DNA of 64,000 nucleotides from assembly GCA_963784065.1 (NCBI GenBank), contig CAWAQA010000007.1:1-64000 (forward strand), written 5' to 3'. Shown in pieces: positions 51,863-63,292 of this stretch. The stretch's first letter is position 1, and each line of letters opens with the position of its first letter. The notes beneath the pieces are model-generated. The model was not told the origin of the DNA and ran no database searches. It was given only the letters and a program-made list of their open reading frames with translations. The stretch is from CAWAQA01 sp963784065. GTDB lineage: Bacteria > Acidobacteriota > Vicinamibacteria > Vicinamibacterales > UBA2999. Both the position numbers and the translations under genes were made by a program.

Positions 51863-52525
51863 TCAGTCCAGGCGGACGAGGCCGCGGCGGGTCGCGACCT
51901 TGACGGCTTCGGTGCGGCTGGTCACGCCCGAGCTTCTCGAACAGGTGGCCGAGGTGGGTCTTGACCGTGCGCTCGCTGATGCCGAGCTCCGCGGCGATCT
52001 CCTTGTTGCTCTTGCCGTCGGCCATCAGCGCGCAGCGTCGCCAGCTCGCGCGGCGTCAGCTGCACGCGCGTCACGCGTTCGGCCAGCTTGGCGGCGGCCG
52101 CCGGCGCCAGGTAGGTCTTGCCGGCGAGCACGTCGTGGATGCAGGCGATCAGCGCGTCGGCGGCGATGTCCTTCAGGACGTACGCCTTGGCGCCCGGCCT
52201 TCAGCGCGCGCGCGATGTCCTCGTCGGTGTCGTAGGTGGTGAGGACGATGACCTTGGCCTGCGGGTCGCGGCTCGCGGATCTGCCGGACCGCCTCGACGC
52301 CTTCCATCACCGGCATCCGCAGGTCGAGCAGGGTCACGTCCGGATGGTGGCGCTCGAACGCCTCGACGGCCTCGACGCCGTTGGCGGCCTCGGCGACGAC
52401 GTGCAGGTCCGGCTCCTGGTTGATGATGTTGGCGACGCCGGTGCGCAGCAGCGCGTGGTCGTCGACGACAGCACGCTGGCCCTGGCCTTGCGACGCCGCA
52501 GGCGCAGCACCTCAACCTGTGACAT
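51863..52525 (-). CDS. NarL/FixJ-type response regulator (frameshifted)
   Basis: Starts at ATG 52525. Receiver domain: VLVVDDHALLRTGVANIINQ, phospho-acceptor aspartate in VTLLDLRMPVMEGVEAV, LTTYDTDEDI and KAYVLKDI. C-terminal LuxR helix-turn-helix: LTPRELATLRLMADGKSNKE and GISERTVKTHLGHLFEKLGV. Frame breaks near 52468, 52275, 52196, 52030 and 51926 are all single bases at codon boundaries. It overlaps the histidine kinase gene by 14 bases. The divergent RND pump is a likely but unproven target. Confidence 0.88.
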
Positions 52526-53853
52526 GTTCGGGCTCCGGGAATCGAGAAGGACGGCGGCTCCCACGCCAGCACGACTTCGGTGCCGGCGCGCGGCGCGGTG
52601 ACGATGGTCAGCGAGGCGCCGATCCGCTCGGCGCGCTCCTGCATGCTGGTCATGCCGAAGCCGGCGCCGCCGGTGCTCCGTCGCGATGCCGCGGCCGTCG
52701 TCGGCCACCGACAGCCGGAAGCCGAGCGACGCGCACGGTCGGACGCGTGAACGGCGATGCTGCCGGGCGCGCGAGTGCCGCACGGCGTTGGTCAGCGCCT
52801 CCTGCGCGATGCCGATGATCTCCCGCTCCACGCCGCCGCCGAACGGCGGCAGCTCGTCGATCGTCAGCTCGATCGGGACTCGGTGGTGCGCCGCGCCAGG
52901 TCCGTCATGCGGCGGAGCGCGCCGCGCGACGTCCTCGCCGCCGCTGCTCTGCGGCCGCAGCGCGCCGACCGAACGGCGCGCCTCGACCATGTGCGTCCGC
53001 GCGAGGTCGACCGCGGTCTCGAGGCTGTCGCGTGACGACGGCGGCGGCAGCGCCGGCGCCGAGCGCTGCGCCGCCTGCAGCTGCATCAGGATGGCGGCGA
53101 AGCCCTGGGTCAGCGTGTCGTGGATGTCGCGCGCGATGCGGTTGCGCTCCTCGAGCACGGCCTGGCGCCGCGCCTCGAGCCGGCTGCTGCTCCGCCAGCC
53201 GGCTGTGGTGCAGCGCCAGCGTCGCCTGCCGCGCCGATCGCCTCGATCAGCGCGCGACGCCAGCGTCTTCGCAGTCGGTGCCACGGCGCGGCGGACAGCG
53301 CCATCCATCCAGATTGCGCGTCGGCAGCACGAGCGGGACGACGACCAGCGAGCGACCGATGCCGATCGACGCGTTGAACGTCGCGGACGGCCTCGGGCAG
53401 CCGCGCGTCGTCGCCGGCGTAGTCGACCGTCGTCGTCCAGCCCGGCGCGTCGGCGAGCAGGTGCGCGCCATGCCTCGCGCGGCAGCGCCAGCGCCGCCCA
53501 GTCCTCGGTGTCCTTGCGTGAAGAACTGTCCGTCGACGTAGGCCATCCACAGTCGCAGCGCGAGCCGTCGTCGTCGAGCAGCCACACGCCGCAGGCATGG
53601 CTCTCGCAGTCCTCGACGAGCGATCTTGATGAACGCCCGGAAGAAGCCGGCGATGTCCGGCTCGCTGACGAGCAGGTCGAGCGCCAGCTGCATGGCGTCG
53701 CTCTGGATGTGGGCCATGCACTCGGCGCGGCGGCGCTGGTCCATCGTCGTCTCGAGCGCCGCGGTGAGCGCCTCGATGACGGCTCGACTCGCAGCGTCGT
53801 CGTTCCGGAGCGTCGACGCGAGTCTCTGTGCCTGGGCAGCGATCCATCGGCAG
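52512..53853 (-). CDS. GAF-type sensor histidine kinase, HisKA_3 (heavily frameshifted)
   Basis: The N-terminal region is a helical lead (QRLASTLRNDDAASRAVIEA, ECMAHIQSDAMQLALDLLV), then a GAF-like domain (ACGVWLLDDDGSRC, WMAYVDGQFF). The kinase core is RNRIARDIHDTLTQGFAAI (H-box histidine), IAQEALTNAVRHSRA (N-box), LSVADDGRGIATE (G1) and GAGFGMTSMQERAERIG. It ends PEPEHVTG after a corrected break. No membrane segment is seen, so it is a soluble sensor. The start at ATG 53853 is uncertain because a frame break lies within the first 15 codons. Confidence 0.8.
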
Positions 53854-54041
53854 TCACTGGCATGGAGCCTCGATTATCGGCCACGCCGGCCGGCTGCGCC
53901 GCATCGGCCAGAAGGACGAGATGCCGATCGTCCAGGCCCAATGCCGTCGGGTCGGCGCTCCGCCCTGCCGGTGCGATCGCCCGCCTCCGTCCTCAGCCCG
54001 ATTGTTTCGGCAGTCCGCGCGGCACACGCGATGCTGGCGGC
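53854..54041. other. Divergent promoter region between the two-component system and the RND operon
   Basis: About 190 bases with no credible gene. It must contain the start signals for both the kinase/regulator pair and the efflux operon. I see no clear -35/-10 pair. Confidence 0.45.
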
Positions 54042-55231
54042 ATGTCAGTACAGGACATCGTTTCCAGACATCCTGGTCGCTGCCGTCGCTCTGGTCTGTC
54101 CGGTCGACGCTTCCGGCCTGCGCAGCGCACGGCGCGCACAGCCCAGCCGGCGGCGCCGTGCTGCCCCACGGTGACCGTCGCCGAGGTCGTCGTCCCGCGA
54201 GATCACCGAGTGGGACGAGTTCACCGGCCGCCTCGAGGCCGTCAACACCGTCGACGGTCCGGCCGCGCGTCTCCGGCTACGTCTCGCGCGTCCGCTTCCG
54301 CGAGGGCGCGATCGGTCCGCAGCGGCGACCTGCTGTTCCAGATCGACCCGCGGCCGTTCCAGGCCGAGGTCGATCGCCTGCGCGCCGAGCTCGCACGCGC
54401 CCGCGCCACCGATCCAGCGCGCCGACGTCCGAGCTCGCAGCGCGCCGAGCGGCTGGCCGCCGAGAACGCGATGTCCGAGCGAGGAGCACGATCGCCGCGC
54501 CGCGTTCGCCGCAGGAGTCCGCGGCGCAGGTCGCCGGCCGTCGAGGCCGCGCTTGCGCGCCGCCGAGCTGAACCTCGAGTTCACCCGCGTGACCGCGCCG
54601 ATCGCCGGCCGCGTCGGCCGCGCCATCGTCACCGAAGGCAACCTGGTGTCGAGCGGGCCCGGCGAGGCCACGCTGCTGACGACGGTCGTGTCGCTCGATC
54701 CGATCTACGCTCGTTCGACGCCGACGAGCAGACGTTCCTCCGCTACGGCGATCTCGCACGGCAGGGCAAGCGGGTCAGCGCGCGGCAGCAGGCCTGCCGA
54801 TCCGCATGGCGCTCGCCGGCGACGAGACGTTCCCGCGCGAGGGCAAGATGAACTTCCTCGACAACCAGCTCGATCCGGCGACCGGCACGATCCGCGGCCG
54901 CGCGATCTTCCGCAACGCCGACGGCGCCTGACGCCCGGGCTGTTCGTCCGCCTGCGGCTGCCCGGCACCGCGAGCTATCGCAGGCGTGCTGATCCAGGAC
55001 CGGGCCGTCGGCACCGACCTCGACAAGCGGTTCGTCTACGTCGTGACGGCCGGGCACACCGTCGAGTATCGCGGTGTCACGCTCGGCCCGATCGTCGACG
55101 GCCTGCGCGTCGTGCGCAGCGGCCTCGACAGCTGGTGAGCTCGTGGTCGTCAACGGCCTGCAGCGCGTGCGTCCCGGCGTGACGTGTGCAGGTCGATGCA
55201 GCGCCGGTCGCCGAGTGGAGGCAGTCAGTGA
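54042..55231 (+). CDS. RND efflux periplasmic adaptor (membrane fusion) protein (frameshifted)
   Basis: Membrane-fusion protein with a probable lipoprotein leader (STLPACAAHG lipobox region). Typical HlyD/AcrA features: VTVAEVVSREITEWDEFTGRL, VRPRVSGYVSRVRFREGAI, LLFQIDPRPFQAEVDRLRAE, a coiled-coil hairpin, FTRVTAPIAGRVGRAIVTEG, FDADEQTFLRY, FLDNQLDPATGTIRGRAIF and GLQRVRPGVTV. About a dozen one-base breaks; the first 30 codons are the least certain. Its end probably overlaps the RND start by GTGA. It links the inner-membrane pump to the outer-membrane channel. Confidence 0.87.
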
Positions 55232-58200
55232 AGTTCTCGCACTTCTTCATCGACCGGCCGATCTTCGCCGCCGTCCTGTCGCTGCTGATCGTCGTTGGCG
55301 GCGCGCTGGCGCTGTTGGCGCTGCCGATCAGCGAGTACCCGAGCGTCGTGCCGCCGACCGTCGTCGTGCGCGGCGCCTATCCCGGCGCCAACCCCAAGGT
55401 GATCGCCGAGACCGTCGCCGCGCCGCTCGAACAGCAGATGAACGGCGTCGAGGGCATGCTCTACATGTTCTCGCAGTCGACCTCCGACGGCCTGCTGACG
55501 CTGACCGTCACCTTCGCGCTCGGCACCGACCTCGACAACGGCGCAGGTGCAGGTGCAGAACCGCGTCGCGCAGGCGCTGCCGCGGCTGCCGCAGGAAGTG
55601 CAGCGCATCGGCGTGGTCACCGAGAAGGCGTCGCCGGACCTGATGATGGTCGTGCACCTCGTCTCGCCGGACGAGCGCTACGACATGCTCTACCTGTCGA
55701 ACTTCGCCCACCTGCAGGTCAAGGACGAACTGTCGCGCATCGCCGGCGTCGGCAGCGTGCAGGTGTTCGGCGCCGGCGAGTACAGCATGCGCGTCTGGCT
55801 CGATCCCGACCGCCTGGCGGCGCGCCAGCTGACCGCCACCGACGTCGTGCGCGCGATCCGCGAGCAGAACGTGCAGGTCGCGGCCGGCGTGCTCGGCGCG
55901 CCGCCGGCGCCGACGCGACACCACGTTCCAGCTGTCGATCAACGCGCAGGGCCGGCTCACCACCGAGGAGCGAGTTCGCCGACATCGTCGTGCGCGCGAC
56001 GCCGGACGGCCAGATCACGCGGCTCCGCGACGTCGGCCGCGTCGAGCTCGGCTCGAACCGCTACGCGCTGCGCAGCCTGCTCGACAACAAGCCGGCCGTG
56101 GCCATCGGCATCTCGCAGCGGCCCGGCAGTCGAACGCGCTCGCAGGCGTCGACCGAGGTCCGCGCGCTGATGGAGAGGCTGAAGGAGGCGTTTCCCGCAG
56201 GGCGTGGACTACCGGATCGTCTACGACCCCACGGTCTACGTGCGCGAGTCGATCCGCGCGGTCGTCGAGACGCTGTTCGAAGCCGATCCTGCTGGTCGTC
56301 GTCGTCGTGCTGGTCTTCCTGCAGACGTGGCGCGCGTCGATCATTCCCGCTCGTCGCGGTGCCGGTGTCGCTGGTCGGCACGTTCGCCGTGATGCTGGCG
56401 CTCGGCTTCTCGCTGAACACGCTGTCGCTCTTCGGCCTCGTGCTGGCCATCGGCATCGTCGTCGACGATGCGATCGTGGTGGTGGAGAACGTGGAGCGGC
56501 ACATCGAGCTCGGGCTGTCGCCGATCGAGGCGACGCGCAAGGCGATGGAGGAAGTGTCCGGGCCGATCATCGCGATCGCGCTGGTGCTCGTGCGCGGTGT
56601 TCGTGCCGACCGCGTTCATCAGCGGGCTGACCGGACAGTTCTACCGGCAGTTCGCGCTGACGATCGCCATCTCGACGGTGATCTCCGCGTTCAACTCGCT
56701 GACCCTGAGCCCGGCGCTGGCGTCGCGGCTGCTGCTGCCGCACGGCGCGCCGCGCGATCGCGTGCAGCGCGTGGCCGACCGCCTGTTCGGCTGGTTCTTC
56801 CGCCGGTTCAACCGGTTCTTCGCGCGCGCGTCGGCGTCCTACGCCGACGGCGTTGGCCGCGCTGCTGCGCGTGCGGCGTGGCGGTCCTCGTGCTCTACGC
56901 GGGTCTGGTCGGGCTGACGCTCGTCGGGTTCGCGCGGGTGCCGCAGGGCTTCGTGCCGACGCAGGACAAGGACTACCTGGTGGCGTTCGCGCAGCTGCCC
57001 GACGCGTCGACGCTCGACCGCACCGACGCGGTGATTCGAGCGATGTCGGCGATCGCGCTCGAAGCATCCGGCGTGGAGAGCGCCGATCGCGTTTCCGGGC
57101 CTGTCGGTCAACGGCTTCGTCAACGCGTCGAACGCCGGCATCGTCGTTCGTCATCGCTGAAGCCGGCCGAGGAGCGGCGTGACGCGCCGGGCTGTCCGCG
57201 CCAGCGATCGTGCAGGCGCTGAACGAGCAGTTCGCCGGCATCCAGGAGGCGTTCGTCGCGATCTTCCCGCCGCCGCCGGTGCAGGGGATCGGCCAGGTCG
57301 GCGGCTTCAAGCTGTACGTCGAGGATCGCGCCGGCGTCGGCTTCGAGGAGCTGTACGCGCAGGTGCAGGGCGCGATCGGCGAGGGGTACAGCGACGCCGA
57401 GCCTGGCCGGGCTGCTTCTCGAGCTTCCAGGTGAGCGTGCCGCAGATCGACGCCCACGTCGATCGCGAGCGCGCCAAGACCTACGGCGTGGCGCTCACCG
57501 ACGTGTTCGAGACGCTGCAGGTCTATCTCGGCTCGCTCTACGTCAACGACTTCAACCGGTTCGGCCGCACCTACCAGGTCAACGTGCAGGCGGAGTCCGG
57601 CCTTCCGCCTGCAGCCGGAGCAGATCCGCCGGCTGCAGACGCGCAACGCCGCCGGCGAGATGGTGCCGCTCGGGTCGCTGGTCATCGGTCGGCGCAGGGC
57701 TACGGCCCCGACCAGGTGATGCACTACAACGGCTTCCCGGCCGCCGAGATCAACGGCGGCCCGGCGCCCGGCTTCAGCTCCGGCCAGGCGCAGGCGGCGA
57801 TCGCGCAAGTGCTCGAAGCGCGGCTGCCGCGCGGCATGACCTTCGAGTGGACCGAGCTGGCCTACCAGGAGAGTCATCGCCGGCAACACGATGATCCTGA
57901 TCTTCCCGCTGTGCGTGCTGCTCGTCTACGTCGTGCTGGCGGCGCAGTACGAGAGCTGGTCGCTGCCGCTGGGCGTGATCCTGATCGTGCCGATGACGCT
58001 GCTCTCGGCGATCGCCGGCGTGTGGCTGACCGGCGGCGACAACAACGTCTTCACGCAGATCAGCTTCCTCGTGCTGGCGGCGCTGGCCTGCAAGAACGCG
58101 ATCCTGATCGTCGAGTTCGCCAGGCAGCGGGAGAACGAGGGCGAGAGCCGGCGTGCAGGCCATTCTCGACGCCTGCCGCGTCCGGCTGCGGCCGGTGCTG

Positions 58201-58440
58201 ATGACGTCGGTGGCCTTCATCATGGGCGTCGTCGCCGCTGGTGTTCTCGACCGGCGCCGGCGCCGAGATCCGCCAGGCGATGGGCATCGCGGTGTTCGCC
58301 GGCATGCTCGGCGTCACGGTCGTTCGGCCTGTTCCTGACGCCGGTCTTCTACGTCATGGTCGGCCGGCGTCGCGGCGCGGTCGTCGCGTCGATCGCCGCG
58401 CGTGGCGCCGGCCCACGCCGTCGCCGTGGAGGGGAACTGA
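55228..58440 (+). CDS. RND multidrug efflux transporter, HAE1 type (frameshifted)
   Basis: Starts with GTG (KFSHFFIDRPIFAAVLSLLI), the canonical HAE1 N-terminus, after GGAGG. It has porter and docking domains (VAAPLEQQMNGVEGMLYM; RIGVVTEKASPDLMMVV), membrane helix 4 with the proton-relay aspartates in GLVLAIGIVVDDAIVVVENV, PVLMTSVAFIMGVVPLV and a helix-12 end GMLGVTVFGLFLTPVFYVMV. The length of about 1070 residues is standard for HAE1 pumps. Breaks are frequent (for example near 55545, 55916, 55970, 56130, 56203, 56287, 56347). It exports hydrophobic compounds by proton antiport. Confidence 0.92.
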
Positions 58441-58442
58441 TC

Positions 58443-59834
58443 ATGCGGACGCCTGTCCATCGTCGCTGGTGTTGTCCGCTGTCGTGTCGGGATGCAGCCT
58501 GCGGGCGTCCGTATGAGGCGCCGGCGCCGAGCCCGCGTCGTCATGAGCGAACGCGGATCCCGCGCTGTTCGTCGCGCAGCCGTACGACCCGCGGTGGTGG
58601 CGTCAGTTCGACGACCCGGTGCTGGAGCAGCTGGAAGACGACGGCGCTGCGCGCCAACCACGACGTGCGCGTCGCCGTCGCCCGCGTCGATCAGGCGCGC
58701 GCGGTCTTCGACGACGTCGAGCTCGATCGGCTCCCGACCGTCATCGCCGGCGGCAGCGTCGATCGGCGGGAGCAGGCGGTTCCCGGCTTCACCGACGAGC
58801 CGATCCGCACGACGACGTACCGGGCCGGGTTCGACGCGTTCTGGGAGATCGATCTCTTCGGCGGCGTGCGGTCGGCGGTGCAGCGGCGGCCGCCGACGCC
58901 GAGGGCCTCGAGGCGGCGCTCGAGGACGTGCGCGTGATCGTGGCCGCGGAGGTGGCGCGCAACTACTTCGAGCTGCGCGGCCTGCAGCAGCAGCTGGCGG
59001 TCGCCGAGCGCAGCCTGGCCAACCAGCGCGAGACGCTGCGGCTGACGAGGTGCGCGGCGAGGCCGGCATCGGCGAGGAGCAGGACGTGGCCAGCGCCGCC
59101 GCGCGCGTCGCGGCGATCGAGGCGAGCCTGCCGCCGATCCGCGCTCGCGATCGCCGAGCGCGAGCACGCGCTGGCGGTGCTGACCGGCGTGCGTCCGGGG
59201 CAGCTGCCGGTCGATCTGTCGCCGCGGGCGTATCCGCCGCTGGCCAAGGCGCTGTCGCTCGGCGACCGGTCGTTGCTGCTGCGCCGGCGTCCGGACGTGC
59301 GCGCCGCCGAGCGGCGGCTGGCCGCGGCGACCGCGCGCGAAGGCGATCGCCGCGGCCGACCTGTATCCGCGCGTCACGCTGTCGGGCTTCCTCGGGCTTG
59401 CTCGCCGGGCGCGGCAGCCTGTTCGGCAGCGCCGACTCGCGCGCCTGGGCGGTGACGCCGGCGCTTGAGCTGGGCGGCGTTCGACCTCGGCAGCGCCCGG
59501 GCGCGGCTGCGCGGCGCCGAGGCGGCGACGCGCGAGACGCTGGCCGCCTACGAGCAGACGGTGCTGCTCGCGATCGAGGAGACGGAGAACGCGCTGGTCG
59601 CCTATCGCGAGCAGCAGGAGCGGCTGGTGAAGCTGGGCGACCAGGCGCGCGAGAGCGCGCGCGCGGCGGCCATCGCGCGCGTCCGCTATCGCGAAGGGGT
59701 CGTCGGACTTCCTGGCGCTGCTCGACGCCGAGCGCACGCAGCTGCAGGCGGAGGACGCGGTGGCGCAGGCCGAAGCCGGCGTCTTCACGAGCGTCGTCGC
59801 CGTCTACAAGGCTCTCGGCGGCGTATCGGAATGA
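58443..59834 (+). CDS. RND outer-membrane channel lipoprotein, NodT/OprM family (frameshifted)
   Basis: Leader LVLSAVVSGCSL gives a lipobox with the modified cysteine. The channel body shows AQPYDPRWWRQFDDPVLEQL, LRANHDVRVAVARVDQARAV, FDAFWEIDLFGGVRSAV, ARNYFELRGLQQQLAVAERS and a repeat of the same pattern in the second half (AFDLGSARARLRGAEAA). The duplicated coiled-coil halves are typical of TolC-like channels. About ten one-base frame breaks, all recoverable. It ends ALGGVSE, with its stop overlapping the next start (ATGA). Confidence 0.9.
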
Positions 59835-60041
59835 CGGGTGTCGCCGTGGAAGGGTCGCTGCGGCTGCTCGTCCAGCGGATACGAGAGGAATTCGAGGACA
59901 TGCCGGGCCTTCGTTTCACCGTCCTCGAGGCCGCACGGTTCTGGGCACTCGAATCCGGCGACGTGCGAGCGCGTGCTGGCGCACCTGCTGGCGACGGGAT
60001 ACCTGGCCCGCGGCGCCGACGACAGCTACGCACGAACCTGA
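59831..60041 (+). CDS. Small winged-helix-like protein at the end of the RND operon
   Basis: About 69 residues: VQRIREEFEDMPGLRFTVLE, AARFWALESGD, CERVLAHLLATGYLARG, ending DDSYART. The pattern of a recognition helix followed by a beta-wing resembles short acidobacterial winged-helix proteins that I have seen labelled hypothetical. One extra base near 59968 (gac+g before tgc) splits the frame. It is ATGA-coupled to the outer-membrane channel gene, so it may regulate the pump, but this is inference. Confidence 0.6.
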
Positions 60042-60183
60042 TTCCACACCGACGTATTCCGGCACACTCCGTGAGGGGCGAGCTCTCCACGTCGTTCGAG
60101 CGGCACGATTACCGCATCGCGACCCGCGCCCTCGCGCGGTCAACTTCAACAACCCTCGGTCCGTCATCTCGAAGGTGGTTTCG

Positions 60184-63108
60184 ATGCGCATGCACCGTGG
60201 CAGAAATCAGTACGTACTCACCTTCCTCGCGTTGATAACGGCCGGGCTCTGGAATGACCGCCTCGATGCGCAGGCGGAACTTCTTCCGGCGGTCGATTTC
60301 GCCGCAACCTGGCGCTCACGTCCGAGCTCTGGCCTGGTGACTTCAACGGCGACGGCGTCACCGATATCGTCGCCAGCGTGGAACCATTTCCCGACGGGTC
60401 CCCGGTTGCCCTGGAGGTGGTGCTCGGAAAGGGCGACGGCACGTTCGGGCCGCCGATTGTGACCGACTTCGCCGGGCGGGCGGTGGCGGTGGGCGACTTC
60501 AATGGCGACCGCCGGCTCGACGTCATCGCCGCCGCGTCGCCGCCGGCGTCGGCGGACCTCGGGGTGCTCGCCGGCAACGGTGACGGCACGTTCGGACCAC
60601 CGCAGTTCATCGGTCCGGCGCCCTCCGAGGTGTTCGTCCTCACCGCTGACTTCAATGGCGATGGCCGGCGCGACCTCGTCGCGGGAGGGGGACCCGCAGC
60701 TCGCGATTATCCTGGAAACGGCGACCTGACGTTCGCCGTGCCGTTTCCGTTTCCCCTCGACCCCCTCATCCTGTACGGAGGCGTCGTCGCCGATGTCGAT
60801 GGCGACGGAGATCTGCGACTTCGTCGCCGCCGGCGAGGTGGCCGCCGTGGCCGTGTTCCGGAACGACGGCGCCTTCTCGTTCGCGCTCACCTCGCTCGCG
60901 CTTCCCTTCGATCCGATAAGCGCGCCGTTCGTGCCGAACGACGCGACGGCGCGCGATCTCGACGGCGACGGCGCGGTGGATCTCGTGGTGTCGGCCGCCA
61001 GACAGGAAAACCAGCAGTTCACGGCCGGGATCGTTTACGTCCTGAAAGGGAAAGGTGACGGGACCTTCGGCCCTCCGGTGAGCTACGACACCGGCAGGGG
61101 CGCGTTCCAGACAGTGGTGGGCGATTTCACGCACGACGGCCGCATCGACATCGCGACGGCGAACCGATCGTTCATCCGCTGGGACGGCTGCGGGATGGGG
61201 CTGCAATCGTCGGACAGCGTATCGATCCTGCCGGGCACCACGACGGGGTTCGGCGCTCCGACGACGTTTGCGCTCAATGATCAGTCGCGGATTGATGGCC
61301 GCTTTCACAACAGCGTCCTCTCGCTCAATACGTCGGACCTCGACCGCGACCGCTTCCCCGATCTGATCGCCTCATATGGCGCACTCCTCCTCACGCGATC
61401 ACCCGCAGGCAATCGGCCGCCGGTCGCCGGCGCCGGGCCCGACGTCGCACTCTTGAACGACAGTTTCATCCACCTGAACGGCACGGAATCCGATCCCGAC
61501 AATCACCTCCTCGACTTCACCTGGACCGGCTCGGACGGCCTGGACACCGCACCCTGGTTCAGCCATCCGTCTAACATCTGCTTCGAGGGAAACCCGCCGG
61601 GCACCGTACACCTATACGCTGACGGCCGACGACGGGCACGGCGGCCGCGATGAGGATGACGTGGTCTACACGCTCACGTCGACGATACTGGCGCCCTCGG
61701 TCACGATGCTGAGTCCCACCGAGGGACAAGTCGTGCCCGCCGGCGTGCCTTTCACGATCGGCTGGACGGCCACCGATGACAAGGGCATCGCCCGCATCGA
61801 CGTGCGTGCCTTCATCGGCGCCCCAGACCACCTACCTCATCCCTGAGTGCCAGGATTTGCCGGGTACGGCCACTGAGTGCATCTGGCAGAACCCTCCTCC
61901 CGCCGAGAGCGCCTTCATCGAGGTGGCGGCACTCGACACGGATGGCAACGTCGGTAACGCCGGCGTCGGGCCGTTCTCCATCTCCGGCACTCCGCCGCCC
62001 TCAGCGCTTCCCGCCGGCTGGACGCACGCGGACATCGGCAATGTCGGTGCCGCGGGCAACACCACGTTCGTTGGCGGAGATTTCACCGTCGAAGGCGCCG
62101 GCGCCGACATCTGGGATCGCGCGGACGCCTTCCACTACGCGTATCAAGCGCGTACCGGGAACTTCGAGATCACGGCGCGCGTGGACGACCTGCAGAACCT
62201 GCATCTCTGGGCCAAGGCCGGCCTCATGATCCGTGAATCGACCGCTCCGGGGGCGCGGCATTTCTCCTTGTTTGCCACGCCGACGACAGAGAAAGGTCTG
62301 GCGGCCCAGCGCCGAAGGACCACCGGGGGCACCACCGTGCACACCTGGGGACCCGCCATCGCCCCGCGCGTGTGGCTCAAGGTCACGCGCTTCGGCGACG
62401 TGTTCAGGGCGTTCTACCGCAAGGATCTCGTGGATCCGTGGGCGCTCATCACGGAAGACACGCTGACCGGCTTCTCCTCGACGGCGTTTGTCGGCCTTGC
62501 CGTGTCGAGCCACGTGCGCGGCCGCGTCGCCGCCGCCACGTTCCGCGACGTGGTCATCGAACAGCTGCCTGACTGGAACTTCGTCTCCATCGGCGGATTG
62601 TCAGCGAGCGCGGAATTCGACATGACGCGCTTCTCGCTGACCGGATCCGGGAGCGGACGTCTGGGGGAGGTCGGACGCTTTCACGCTGCTGGGGCCGGGG
62701 AGGTCGTCGGGCAACATGATCTTCACCGCGCGCGTGCTCAGCGTCGAGAACACCCATCCGTGGGCCAAGGCGGGCGTGATGATGCGTCACTCGCACGACG
62801 CTGATGCCGCGCATGTCATGGTGATCGTGTCGCCCGGCCGCGGCATCGCGATGCAGTGGCGCACGACGACCGGCGGCACCACCATGAGCACGCCGCCGCG
62901 GGCGGGCACCGCACCGGCGTGGGTACGGCTCGAGCGCGACGGCGCCACTTACACCGGCTCCGCATCGACCGATGGCGTCACCTGGGTGGCACTCGGCACC
63001 GTCACCATCACCGAGAGCGTGGAGGCGGGCGGCCTCATGGTGACGAGTCACGACCGAGCGAAGACGGCGACAGCCCGCTTCGACGACGTGAGCGCGATTG
63101 TGCGATAG
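60184..63108 (+). CDS. Exported FG-GAP repeat / DUF1349-like protein (five frameshifts)
   Basis: Signal peptide with VLTFLALITAGLWN. The first half holds VCBS/FG-GAP-type repeats with calcium-binding loops (GDFNGDGVTDIV, GDFNGDRRLDVI, ADFNGDGRRDLV, RDLDGDGAVDLV, GDFTHDGRIDIA). A Big/cadherin-like linker (DVALLNDSFIHLNG, DDGHGGRDEDDVVY) follows. The second half has two laminin-G/DUF1349-like units (LWAKAGLMIRES..., WAKAGVMMRHS...) ending DDVSAIVR. Breaks near 60308, 60813, 61606, 61826 and 62679 each fit a third-codon-position base. Likely a secreted or surface carbohydrate-binding protein. Confidence 0.82.
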
Positions 63109-63277
63109 ACGCGCTCACGCTCTCGCCGGTTCGCCGCGGCTGTCCGGAGGCTTGCGGCCGGTCGCGTCAGCGGGGCCTGTCGTCCTGCTGACGCCGCCGA
63201 TCGCGCTCGCGTTTTCTCCGGCTCGCTGCGCTCGTCCTCCTTCCGGATCGCGATGTCGCTGCCGCGCGCCGATTCGC

Positions 63278-63283
63278 TACAAT
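63278..63283 (+). promoter_or_regulatory. Possible -10 element of the SLC13 gene
   Basis: TACAAT lies 9 bases before the ATG at 63293, consistent with a leaderless or very short-leader transcript. No strong -35 was seen 17 bases upstream. Confidence 0.35.
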
Positions 63284-63292
63284 CACGGACCT

